64,000 nucleotides of DNA from Mesorhizobium sp. M1D.F.Ca.ET.043.01.1.1 (GTDB lineage: Bacteria > Pseudomonadota > Alphaproteobacteria > Rhizobiales > Rhizobiaceae): the NCBI RefSeq assembly GCF_003952385.1, contig NZ_CP034444.1, positions 2,790,001 to 2,854,000 of the forward strand, read 5' to 3'. Below, piece by piece: positions 1 through 7,257 of this stretch; the first letter of the stretch is position 1; every line of letters begins with the position of its first letter. Below the pieces are notes generated by a model that made no database searches, was not told the origin of the DNA, and was given only the letters and a program-made list of their open reading frames with translations. The translations under genes and the position numbers were made by a program.

Positions 1-27
1 GCGTGCGTCCCCGAGAGGGGGCTCGCC

Positions 28-879
28 ATGATTTCCAGCCTGTTTCGAATTGGCCTTGCCTGGCTGCTGCCGTGGCTGTGCGCGACGGCACTCGCGGACG
101 CCACCAGCTTTCCCGAGCTGAACAATACCGTTCCCGGCCATCAGGACGTTACCTATCTTGACCTCGCCAGGATGGTCATTCCCGATCTGAGCCCCGGCAA
201 GAACGGCTTCTACGACGGCACCGTGCCGATCGAGATGCGCCATATCTCCGCTGGCGACGATGGCGGCTCGCCGCCTGCGACCACCAGCCTGTCCAATGCC
301 GAAGTGCTCGCCATCAGGGCCGCCGGCAAGGACCGGTTGGCGATGCTCTACGATCTCGGCTTCGGCTCCGACAGCGCCGAGAGTTATGCCGTTCTGGCTC
401 TCTACGACCTGACTGGCAAGCCGAGGCTGCTCGACGCGATGAATGTCGCCGTCGACAGGAGCACTTCCTTTCGCGAACCCGGCAAGGTTTCGATCGCCGC
501 CGGCGACGATGCCATCGTCACCATGAGCACGCATTTCAACTCGAACCAGGGTTATGCCGGCACGATGCTGATCATGGTCCGCAACGACCGCTTTCAGCTG
601 ATCGACGAGATCTATACGTTCGACGAAAACTACTGCGCCTACCGGCGCACGCAAAACCTGGCCTTCCGGAGCCTTGGCGGCCAAAAGCCTTATGCGCCCA
701 TCAAGGTCACGGTGACGGACGCGACGGTGCCGAGCGAGGAAAGCTGCGGCGAGGCGCCGCCAAAGGCCACCTCTCATGACATTTCCGTCACCTACCATTG
801 GGACAAGGCCAAGTCGCGCTACGTCAAGAATTCCGACGCCTTCGAGAAATTGTCAGCAGAAAACGAGAAACGCTTCTGA
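28..879 (+). CDS. Secreted protein of unknown function
   Basis: The 283-residue product starts with a typical Sec signal peptide: a hydrophobic core around residues 7-22 (IGLAWLLPWLCATALA) and probable cleavage near ALA-DA. The rest is hydrophilic with no membrane segment, so a periplasmic location is likely. It has two Cys near positions 210 and 237 that could pair. I recognise no family. The ATG is preceded by a purine-rich stretch (GAGGGGG) at good distance. It reads in the same direction as the PEP-mutase-like gene at 959, with about 80 bases between, so co-transcription is possible but not shown. The function is unknown. Confidence 0.75.
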   Translation: MISSLFRIGLAWLLPWLCATALADATSFPELNNTVPGHQDVTYLDLARMVIPDLSPGKNGFYDGTVPIEMRHISAGDDGGSPPATTSLSNAEVLAIRAAGKDRLAMLYDLGFGSDSAESYAVLALYDLTGKPRLLDAMNVAVDRSTSFREPGKVSIAAGDDAIVTMSTHFNSNQGYAGTMLIMVRNDRFQLIDEIYTFDENYCAYRRTQNLAFRSLGGQKPYAPIKVTVTDATVPSEESCGEAPPKATSHDISVTYHWDKAKSRYVKNSDAFEKLSAENEKRF

Positions 880-958
880 ACCAAACGCATTCATTTGCCC
901 GGCCCCGGCCCGCGCGGTAGATTCCGCCCACAACCCCGATCATGATTGAGGACCCGCC

Positions 959-1762
959 ATGGACAAGGGCAAGATTTTTCGCGATCTGCACACTTCCACC
1001 TTCGTCATGCCCAATCCCTGGGATATCGGCACGACCAAGCTTCTTTCATCCTTCGGCTTCAAGGCGTTGGCCACGACCAGCGCCGGCTTCGCCTTCTCGC
1101 GCGGCCTGCCTGACGGCGCCGTGACCTTCGAGGCAATGATCCACCATTGCCGCGAGGTGACGGCGGCGACCGACCTGCCGGTTTCGGCCGATCTCGAGCG
1201 CGGCAAGGGCGACAGCCCCGAGCAGGCGGCCGAAACCATCTTCGCGGCCGAGGCCGCCGGCCTTGCCGGCTGCTCGATAGAGGACCATACCGGCGACGCC
1301 GATAATCCGATCTACGAGTTCTCGCATGCGGTCGAGCGCGTCGCCGCGGCCGTCGAGGCGGCTCGCGCGCTCAAGCGCGATTTCGTCTTCACCGCGCGGG
1401 CCGAGAATTTCCTCTGGGGCAAGACCGATCTCGACGACACGATCAAGCGGCTGCAGGCCTTCGAGAAGGCCGGCGCGGACGTGCTCTATGCACCGGGCCT
1501 GAGCGATGTGGGAACCGTGCGGACGGTCTGCTCGGCGGTGAGCAAGCCCGTCAACATCATGGCGCGGCCGGGCTTCACCGTCGCCGACCTTGCCAATGCC
1601 GGCGTCAAACGCATCTCGCTCGGGCCGTGGCTGACGAATTTCGCCTATGGCATGCTGGAAACCGCGGCGCGCGAGATCCAGCAGGACGGCACCTTCGGCT
1701 TCACACGCGCGGCGATGCCGTTCGGCAAGCTGCAGGCGCTCTTCCGCGACACCAGCGAATGA
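959..1762 (+). CDS. Isocitrate lyase/PEP mutase superfamily protein
   Basis: The 267-residue protein matches the short ICL/PEP-mutase family, whose members cleave or form C-C or C-P bonds on 2-oxo acids with Mg2+. Visible family features are the N-terminal PNPWDIGTTKLL segment, the ADLERGKG strand that carries the metal-binding acidic residue, AGLAGCSIEDHTG (around residues 97-109), TARAENFLWG (around 143-152) and the late NIMARPGF strand. The usual lyase catalytic motif KKCGH is not present, so it is probably not a true isocitrate lyase. The specific substrate (2-methylisocitrate, oxaloacetate, a phosphonate or other) cannot be told from sequence. The ATG has a GAGG ribosome site 10 bases upstream. 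It converges on the gene ending at 1766. Confidence 0.85.
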   Translation: MDKGKIFRDLHTSTFVMPNPWDIGTTKLLSSFGFKALATTSAGFAFSRGLPDGAVTFEAMIHHCREVTAATDLPVSADLERGKGDSPEQAAETIFAAEAAGLAGCSIEDHTGDADNPIYEFSHAVERVAAAVEAARALKRDFVFTARAENFLWGKTDLDDTIKRLQAFEKAGADVLYAPGLSDVGTVRTVCSAVSKPVNIMARPGFTVADLANAGVKRISLGPWLTNFAYGMLETAAREIQQDGTFGFTRAAMPFGKLQALFRDTSE

Positions 1763-1765
1763 TGC

Positions 1766-2467
1766 TTAAGGCCGCGCCGCTTCGCGCGCGGACACCGCCT
1801 TGTGCAGATGCACCATCATGGCGGCGGCGAAAAGCGGCGTCAGAAGGTTGAGCAGCGGCACCGCAAGGAAGGCAGCGATGACCAGCCCGGCCAGGAACAC
1901 CGTGCCAGCATATTTGCGGCGAAGCGCCTTGGCTCCAGCCTCGGGACGGAATCGCATGGCGGCGAATTCGAAGAACTCGCGCCCAAGCAGGTAGCCGTTG
2001 ACGATGAAGAAGGCGGCGATGTTGATGCCCGGCACCAGGAGCAGAAGCAGGGCGACGATGTTGCCGAGGATGACGACGCCGAAGAACTTTGTCGCCAGCA
2101 CCAGAGAATGCAGCGCCGGCACGGCGCGGCCGGGCGGATCGTCAGGATAGTCGGTGCGCTCGACCACCTCGGCGACGTCGTCGAGGAACAAGCCGGCGAT
2201 GATCGCCGTCACCGGCGCGATAAGCAGCGCCATCCCAACGGCCAAAATGATGCCGGCAATAATGCCGCCCAACCATCCGGCCCAGGAGGGTAGTCCCGGA
2301 ACAAGCGTCTGCAGCCACGGCCAGGCCAGCCATTCGAGCAGGCTCTCGATGCCGAACCATAGAGCAACCAGCGCCAACACGGTGAGCCCGAGCGTCTTTA
2401 CGAAGACGGAGCGGAATTCGGGCGAGAACAGCTGGCTGGCGGCGGCGCGGGCTGCGTCAAGAATCAC
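1766..2467 (-). CDS. EI24/CysZ-like integral membrane protein
   Basis: The 233-residue protein has about five hydrophobic segments (near 25-45, 62-85, 125-150, 155-165 and 190-220) and the layout of the EI24 domain family, often annotated as sulfate transporter CysZ. The central FFIVNGYLLGREFFEFAAMR stretch is typical of that family. A role in sulfate uptake is only inferred from family naming; many alphaproteobacterial members have no tested substrate. The start is GTG. It lies 64 bases downstream of the EamA gene in the same direction, so the two may share a transcript. Confidence 0.75.
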   Translation of the reverse strand: MILDAARAAASQLFSPEFRSVFVKTLGLTVLALVALWFGIESLLEWLAWPWLQTLVPGLPSWAGWLGGIIAGIILAVGMALLIAPVTAIIAGLFLDDVAEVVERTDYPDDPPGRAVPALHSLVLATKFFGVVILGNIVALLLLLVPGINIAAFFIVNGYLLGREFFEFAAMRFRPEAGAKALRRKYAGTVFLAGLVIAAFLAVPLLNLLTPLFAAAMMVHLHKAVSAREAARP

Positions 2468-2531
2468 GGCGTCTTCAACCCCTCATCGAGAAAGACGCTT
2501 CCGACATAGGCAGGGTCGCCCCCCGGTGCAA

Positions 2532-3434
2532 CTACCGCGCAAGCCTGGCCTGCCTCGCAGGAATCGTCATGGCCGCGACGCCGGCCACGACGAAGGCCAT
2601 GCCCAGCCAGGCGGTCGGCCCCAGGCTCTCGCCCAGGAAGGCGGCGCCGATGCCGATGCCGATCGGCACGCGCAGATAGGCCTGTGAGGTGGTGCCGACC
2701 GAGCCCAGCGTGTGGATGAGCCGGAAGAAGATCGAGAAGGCGAGCGCCGTCGAGAACACCGAAAGCCCGAACAGGGCCAGGATCGACGCCATCGACGGCG
2801 TCAATGTCCAGGGCCGGTCGAAGACGAGGCTCAACGGTATCAGGATCGCGGCGCCGCAGATCATCGAGCCGGCGGCCGGAACCATGGGGTCCAGGCCTCT
2901 GAAGTTTCGGCCAAAGATGGCGGCGCCGGCGTAGCAGATGGTGGCGGCGACGACCGCGAGCTGCGCCCAGAGCTGATGGCCTATGCCGCCAAGAGCCTCG
3001 GTGCCGACGATGAGGCAGATGCCGGCAATGCCGGCGCCGACGCCGGCCAGCTTGCGCATCGTCACCGGCTCGTGGCGGGTGATCAGCGCCGTCAGCAGGA
3101 AGGTGAAGATCGGCGACGTCGCGTTGAGGATGGTGGCAAGGCCGGCGTCGATCGAACGTTCGGCGGCGGCGATCAGCGTGAACGGGATGACACTGTTCAG
3201 GCAGGCCTGGAACATGAAGCGGCGCCAGGTGGCCACATCCCGCGGCATGGCAAGGCCGCGCCAGCGGATGAGGCCAAGCAGGATGCCGCCGGCGACAAGC
3301 GTGCGTGCGGCGATAAAGGTCACCGGCGGGATCGTCTCGACGCCGATCTTGATGAAGGTGTAGGAGGCGCCCCACAACACCGCCAGCAGGCCAAGCAGCG
3401 CCAGTTCGCTCGTCATCCCGGTCTTTTCGGACAT
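2532..3434 (-). CDS. EamA-family DMT transporter
   Basis: The 300-residue protein has about ten transmembrane helices formed by two EamA repeats. The first repeat starts with LLGLLAVLWGASYTFIKIG and the second follows residue 150. This is the drug/metabolite transporter fold used for efflux of amino acids and metabolites across the inner membrane; the substrate cannot be predicted. The open frame runs far upstream (to 4736) but that part is antisense to the kinase gene. The start chosen here, ATG at 3434 giving MSEKTGMTSE, places the first helix at the correct distance; a second ATG (MTSELALL) lies six codons later. It is divergent from the PfkB kinase gene. Confidence 0.85.
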   Translation of the reverse strand: MSEKTGMTSELALLGLLAVLWGASYTFIKIGVETIPPVTFIAARTLVAGGILLGLIRWRGLAMPRDVATWRRFMFQACLNSVIPFTLIAAAERSIDAGLATILNATSPIFTFLLTALITRHEPVTMRKLAGVGAGIAGICLIVGTEALGGIGHQLWAQLAVVAATICYAGAAIFGRNFRGLDPMVPAAGSMICGAAILIPLSLVFDRPWTLTPSMASILALFGLSVFSTALAFSIFFRLIHTLGSVGTTSQAYLRVPIGIGIGAAFLGESLGPTAWLGMAFVVAGVAAMTIPARQARLAR

Positions 3435-3713
3435 TCGTTGGTTCGTGCCTTCAGCCTGTTGCGGGAAACGCACCGGTCCTAGCCCACGGCGCGGCAGAAA
3501 CGTTTCGATGACGGTGAAACCATAACCGTCAGCAGCGCGACTGTTGTGGGCCAGTTGGACACGAACACTGCCGCAGCCGGCGAACATTCCCGGCCACGAT
3601 CGGCGCGACGCAAGCCGGCGCCGATTTTCGGGGTAGGCAAAGCGGCCGTGAGCCGCTAGACCCGCGCCCGGCCGGCATGGCAGAAAGCCGGTGGCTCGTT
3701 GGCGGAGACATTG

Positions 3714-4706
3714 ATGCCGGAATATGACGTGCTTTGCATCGGCAATGCCATTGTCGACATCATCGCCCAGTGCGACGACGCCTTCCTCGAGACCAACGGC
3801 ATCATCAAGGGAGCGATGAACCTGATCGACACCAGGCGCGCCGAGCTGCTCTACAGCCGCATGGGCCCGGCGATCGAGGCCTCCGGCGGCAGCGCCGGCA
3901 ACACGGCGGCCGGCATCGCCAGCTTCGGCGGCCGCGCCGCCTTCTTCGGCAAGGTCTCGAGCGACCCGCTCGGCGAAATCTACACCCACGACATCCAGGC
4001 CCAGGGCGTCGCCTTCGACACCAAGCCACTCCAGGGCCAGCCGCCGACGGCGCGGTCGATGATCTTCGTCACGCCGGACGGCGAGCGCTCGATGAACACC
4101 TATCTCGGCGCCTGCGTCGAGCTCGGTCCCGAGGATGTCGAGGCCGACAAGGCCTCCGGCGCCAAGGTCACCTATTTCGAGGGCTATCTGTGGGATCCGC
4201 CGCGCGCCAAGGAAGCGATCCGGCAGACGGCGAAACTGGCGCATGAAGCCGGACGCGAAGTGTCGATGACGCTGTCGGACTCGTTCTGCGTCGACCGCTA
4301 CCGCGACGAGTTCCTCGACCTGATGCGCTCGGGCACCGTCGACATCGTCTTCGCCAACAGCCACGAGATCAAATCGCTCTACCAGACCTCGTCTTTCGAG
4401 GACGCGCTGGCGGCGATCCGCAAGGATTGCAAGATCGCAGCCGTCACCCGCTCGGAGAAGGGCTCGGTGATCGTGCGTGGCGACGAGACCGTCACCATCG
4501 AGGCGACGACGATCCGCGAACTGGTCGACACCACCGGCGCCGGCGACCTCTACGCCGCCGGCTTCCTTTATGGCTACACTGCTGGACGCAGCCTGAAGGA
4601 TTGCGGCAACCTCGGCTCGCTGGCGGCCGGGCTGGTGATCCAGCAGATCGGGCCGCGGCCGCGGCAGAATTTGCGCAGCGCGGCCCAACTGGCGGGGTTG
4701 CTTTAG
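3714..4706 (+). CDS. PfkB-family carbohydrate kinase, adenosine kinase-like
   Basis: The 330-residue cytoplasmic kinase transfers phosphate from ATP to a sugar or nucleoside hydroxyl. The PfkB/ribokinase marks are the N-terminal DVLCIGNAIVDI strand, the glycine-rich GGSAGNTAAGIASFGG segment (signature 1, around 54-69) and DTTGAGDLYAAGFLYG (signature 2, around 270-285), where the Asp of GAGD is the catalytic base. Rhizobial homologues of this type are usually annotated adenosine kinase; that assignment is from family resemblance. The ATG at 3714 is preferred over an in-frame TTG at 3699 because it starts right before the conserved strand. Confidence 0.88.
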   Translation: MPEYDVLCIGNAIVDIIAQCDDAFLETNGIIKGAMNLIDTRRAELLYSRMGPAIEASGGSAGNTAAGIASFGGRAAFFGKVSSDPLGEIYTHDIQAQGVAFDTKPLQGQPPTARSMIFVTPDGERSMNTYLGACVELGPEDVEADKASGAKVTYFEGYLWDPPRAKEAIRQTAKLAHEAGREVSMTLSDSFCVDRYRDEFLDLMRSGTVDIVFANSHEIKSLYQTSSFEDALAAIRKDCKIAAVTRSEKGSVIVRGDETVTIEATTIRELVDTTGAGDLYAAGFLYGYTAGRSLKDCGNLGSLAAGLVIQQIGPRPRQNLRSAAQLAGLL

Positions 4707-4837
4707 TTCCGCTGGGTCACCGCGACCGGACGCCAAATGAGGCCGTCTGTCGCGCCGCTGTCATAGATCGCTCCTACAGGCATAGTGGGCGTTTCGTGAC
4801 TGACATTTCGGGATGTCCGCAGCAGTTGGGGTGCCAC

Positions 4838-4903
4838 ATGCAGGACAGCAACCTTTACGGTCGCTGCGTCTGTTGCCGTTGCGATTGCCGCTTTCCGTTG
4901 TAG
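4838..4903 (+). CDS. Putative 21-residue Cys-rich leader peptide (uORF)
   Basis: This short frame starts with ATG, has a GGGG purine run 7 bases upstream, and encodes a 21-residue peptide whose middle reads GRCVCCRCDCRFPL: five Cys in eight residues. It ends 53 bases before the start of the MbcA-like gene. A run of Cys codons in a short upstream ORF could act as a cysteine- or stress-sensing translation attenuator, or the peptide itself could bind metal. It may also be a chance product of the TTGC-rich DNA here; only conservation would decide. Confidence 0.35.
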   Translation: MQDSNLYGRCVCCRCDCRFPL

Positions 4904-4956
4904 CCGTTCAAAGACGAGCCGCAGCTTGGGAGGAGCGCGGCGCGCAAGACAGATGC

Positions 4957-5661
4957 ATGACCAGATTTCAGAATCCGCCTGAGGGAATTTCGCAAGAGGC
5001 CTTGGCCGGGCTGGTGGCCGAGGCGGTCCAGCAGGCTTTGATGCAGCATGGCGTGCTGCTGGATGCGGAAGCCCTGGGTTCCGCCAGCGCGATTGCCGGC
5101 AGCGTTGCCGCCGCCCTTCCCTTCCTGCCGCAGGTGCAGCGGCTTGCGATCGCTTCCTTCAAAGGCGGCTGGACCGAACTGACGTCGGAATTTTTCCGCG
5201 CGGCGGCGGAAAAGATCGTGCGCGCCGGCCAGGCAGGCGCCGGCAGCGTGGACGAACGCCCTGGAGTCGGGCTCGCCAAACCTGCTTCGCAGCCCTTGGC
5301 CGAGCGAGCCTCGGAGCTCCAGTCGATGCTCATCGAAGACTGGGCCGGCGAGGTTGCGGGCTCGACCTATCTCGAAGAGAAATTCCGCATCCCCCGCTCG
5401 ACCCTGCATCGCTGGCAAAGGCGGGGCGAGGTCGTCGCGCTGCGCAAGGGCGGCCGCAAACACGTCTTTCCGCTGGCGCAGTTCGTCGACGGCAGGCCGG
5501 CTCCGGGCATAGGCGACGTGCTGGCGGCGATCACCAGTCCGAGGCTGGCCTGGTTCTGGCTCATTCGGCCCTGCCCCGAGTTGGATGATCGTATCCCCAT
5601 CGAGATGCTGCGCAACGATATGGTCGAGGACGTGGTTCGCGTCGCGCGCAGCTTGTCCTGA
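4957..5661 (+). CDS. MbcA/ParS/Xre-like protein (antitoxin-type C-terminus), orphan
   Basis: The 234-residue protein has an Ala-rich N-terminal half with no recognised domain, then a helix-turn-helix-like stretch (YLEEKFRIPRSTLHRWQRRG, around 151-170). Its C-terminus (around 195-234) resembles the MbcA/ParS/Xre toxin-binding domain: AWFWLIRPCPELDDRIPIEML followed by a short helical end. Such proteins usually pair with a RES-domain toxin. No RES gene is next to it, so a role as a stand-alone regulator is possible. The ATG at 4957 was chosen because the in-frame extension to 4813 is low-quality sequence covering the Cys-rich uORF. Confidence 0.6.
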   Translation: MTRFQNPPEGISQEALAGLVAEAVQQALMQHGVLLDAEALGSASAIAGSVAAALPFLPQVQRLAIASFKGGWTELTSEFFRAAAEKIVRAGQAGAGSVDERPGVGLAKPASQPLAERASELQSMLIEDWAGEVAGSTYLEEKFRIPRSTLHRWQRRGEVVALRKGGRKHVFPLAQFVDGRPAPGIGDVLAAITSPRLAWFWLIRPCPELDDRIPIEMLRNDMVEDVVRVARSLS

Positions 5662-6034
5662 TTTCCCGACGCGAGCCCGCGTTTAGCTTACCGTCCACGG
5701 CGCCATTAGCCGGATAAGAATTCGTCATAAGATCGTAATAATTGGCACATATGGCACATTTGTAAGTCAACACTTTTGTCTCTAACGTATATATTGTGCA
5801 ATATGTGCCGTTCTTTCAAATATGTGACGTGATATTTACGCAACAAGACTTCTTTAAGAGTCCAAAAGACGCTTTTCAGACACAATCTCTGTTGTGAACC
5901 ACGGACGGTTGGGCCATGTCGATGGCGAAGAAGCGGCGCTGGTGCGCGGCTTTTTCAACGATGGGGACGGGGTGGCAAAAAAGCCGGATGGCATGCCGAG
6001 CCTGTCTTGAACCTTTGACTGGAGATTCAAGAAA
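5662..6034 (+). promoter_or_regulatory. AT-rich porin upstream region with four GGCACAT-type motifs
   Basis: This 373-base gap is clearly richer in A/T than its surroundings. It holds two direct copies of TGGCACAT (5743-5750 and 5752-5759) and two copies in the opposite sense, AATATGTGCC (5800-5809) and AATATGTGAC (5819-5828). GGCACATAT at 5744-5752 is the exact reverse complement of ATATGTGCC at 5801-5809. The arrangement suggests binding sites for a dimeric regulator in front of the porin gene. The regulator is not known. No clear -35/-10 pair could be assigned with confidence. Confidence 0.5.
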
Positions 6035-7162
6035 ATGAACATCAAGAGCCTTCTTCTCGGCTCAGCTGCGGCCCTGATCGCAGTTTCGGGCGCCCGCGCC
6101 GCCGACGCGGTCACCGTCGCCGAGCCGGAACCGGCCGAATACGTCAAGATCTGCGACGTCTATGGCGCGGGTTACTTCTACATCCCCGGCACCGAGACCT
6201 GCCTGCGCGTCGGCGGCTACGTCCGCTATGACGCCGGCTTCGGCGACGTCGGCTCCTTCGACGGCCGCAAGACCACCGACGTCCAGGACGGCGACTCGCA
6301 GAACAGCTGGAACAAGAACGCCCGCTTCGCGCTGAAGACCTGGACCGGCCAGGAAACCGAACTCGGCACATTGAAGACCTATACCGAGACGCGTTTCAAC
6401 TTCAAGAATGGCGGCCCGACGAGCACGCCAACGCTGAACTTCGCCTGGATCCAGCTCGGCGGCCTGCGCGTCGGTAAGGACGAATCGGTCTACGACTCGT
6501 TCATCGGCTACGCCGGCAGTGTCATCCAGGACACGACCATCCCGTATGGCATCAAGGACACCAATCTCGTCAGCTACTACTTCGACGCCGGCAACGGTTT
6601 CTCGGGCGTGATCTCGCTCGAAGAAGGCGCGAACGACAAGGGCATATTCGGCACGATCGACAGCTATGTCCCGCATGTCGTCGGCGGCGTGAAGTACAAG
6701 GGCGACTGGGGCGCGATCACCGGCGTCGTTGCCTATGACAGCGCCTACGAGGAAGTGGCCGGCAAGGTTCGTTTGGACGTCAACGTCACCAAGGAACTGT
6801 CGCTGTTCATCATGGGCGGCTACGGCACCGACGATAACCTCAACGACGCGACCAATGCCATCAATGCTCACGGTCGCGGCTTCTACAAGCCGTGGGGCGG
6901 CAACTGGGCTGTCTGGGGCGGCGGCACCTACAAGTTCAATGCGAAGACGGCGTTCAACCTTCAGGCGTCGGCCGACGACGACAAGAACTATGCGCTGGCC
7001 GCGAACATCGCCTACACGATCGTTCCGGGCTTCACGATCACGACCGAAGTCGACTGGGATCACTACGGTCACTTCGGCGATGGCACCTCGGCCGTCAATT
7101 GGACCAAGGCCGACAAGAAGAACAGCGTCGGCGGCATCGTCCGCTTCCAGCGCTCGTTCTGA
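6035..7162 (+). CDS. Outer-membrane porin, Omp2b/alphaproteobacterial porin family
   Basis: The 375-residue protein begins with a Sec signal peptide ([22 protein letters not shown], cleaved before ADAV). It continues as a 16-strand-type beta barrel typical of the Porin_2 family of Rhizobiales: [31 protein letters not shown] near the N-terminus with the two conserved Cys, many alternating aromatic/polar strands, and a C-terminal Phe (RFQRSF) needed for outer-membrane insertion. It forms water-filled pores for small solutes. A GGAG site lies 10 bases before the ATG. A strong intrinsic terminator follows 21 bases after the stop, so the gene is probably monocistronic. Confidence 0.95.
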   Translation: MNIKSLLLGSAAALIAVSGARAADAVTVAEPEPAEYVKICDVYGAGYFYIPGTETCLRVGGYVRYDAGFGDVGSFDGRKTTDVQDGDSQNSWNKNARFALKTWTGQETELGTLKTYTETRFNFKNGGPTSTPTLNFAWIQLGGLRVGKDESVYDSFIGYAGSVIQDTTIPYGIKDTNLVSYYFDAGNGFSGVISLEEGANDKGIFGTIDSYVPHVVGGVKYKGDWGAITGVVAYDSAYEEVAGKVRLDVNVTKELSLFIMGGYGTDDNLNDATNAINAHGRGFYKPWGGNWAVWGGGTYKFNAKTAFNLQASADDDKNYALAANIAYTIVPGFTITTEVDWDHYGHFGDGTSAVNWTKADKKNSVGGIVRFQRSF

Positions 7163-7183
7163 TCGAACTCCACACCCAACGGA

Positions 7184-7213
7184 AAGGCCCGCGGCATCGC
7201 CGCGGGCCTTTTT
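7184..7213 (+). terminator. Rho-independent terminator of the porin gene
   Basis: A perfect 11-bp stem (AAGGCCCGCGG, 7184-7194, with CCGCGGGCCTT, 7200-7210), a 5-base loop and a run of five T (7209-7213) follow the porin stop codon. Since the stem is flanked by A and T runs it may also serve the convergent malic enzyme gene. Confidence 0.9.
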
Positions 7214-7257
7214 GTTGGTTGCTGACCCACAGTGTTTGCAGCGAGCCTTTCGGCTCG

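Noticed and set aside
5743..5759. Possible sigma-54 promoter (TGGCAC...GC)
   Set aside because: The GG and GC elements are separated by 8, not 10, bases, so the -24/-12 geometry fails.
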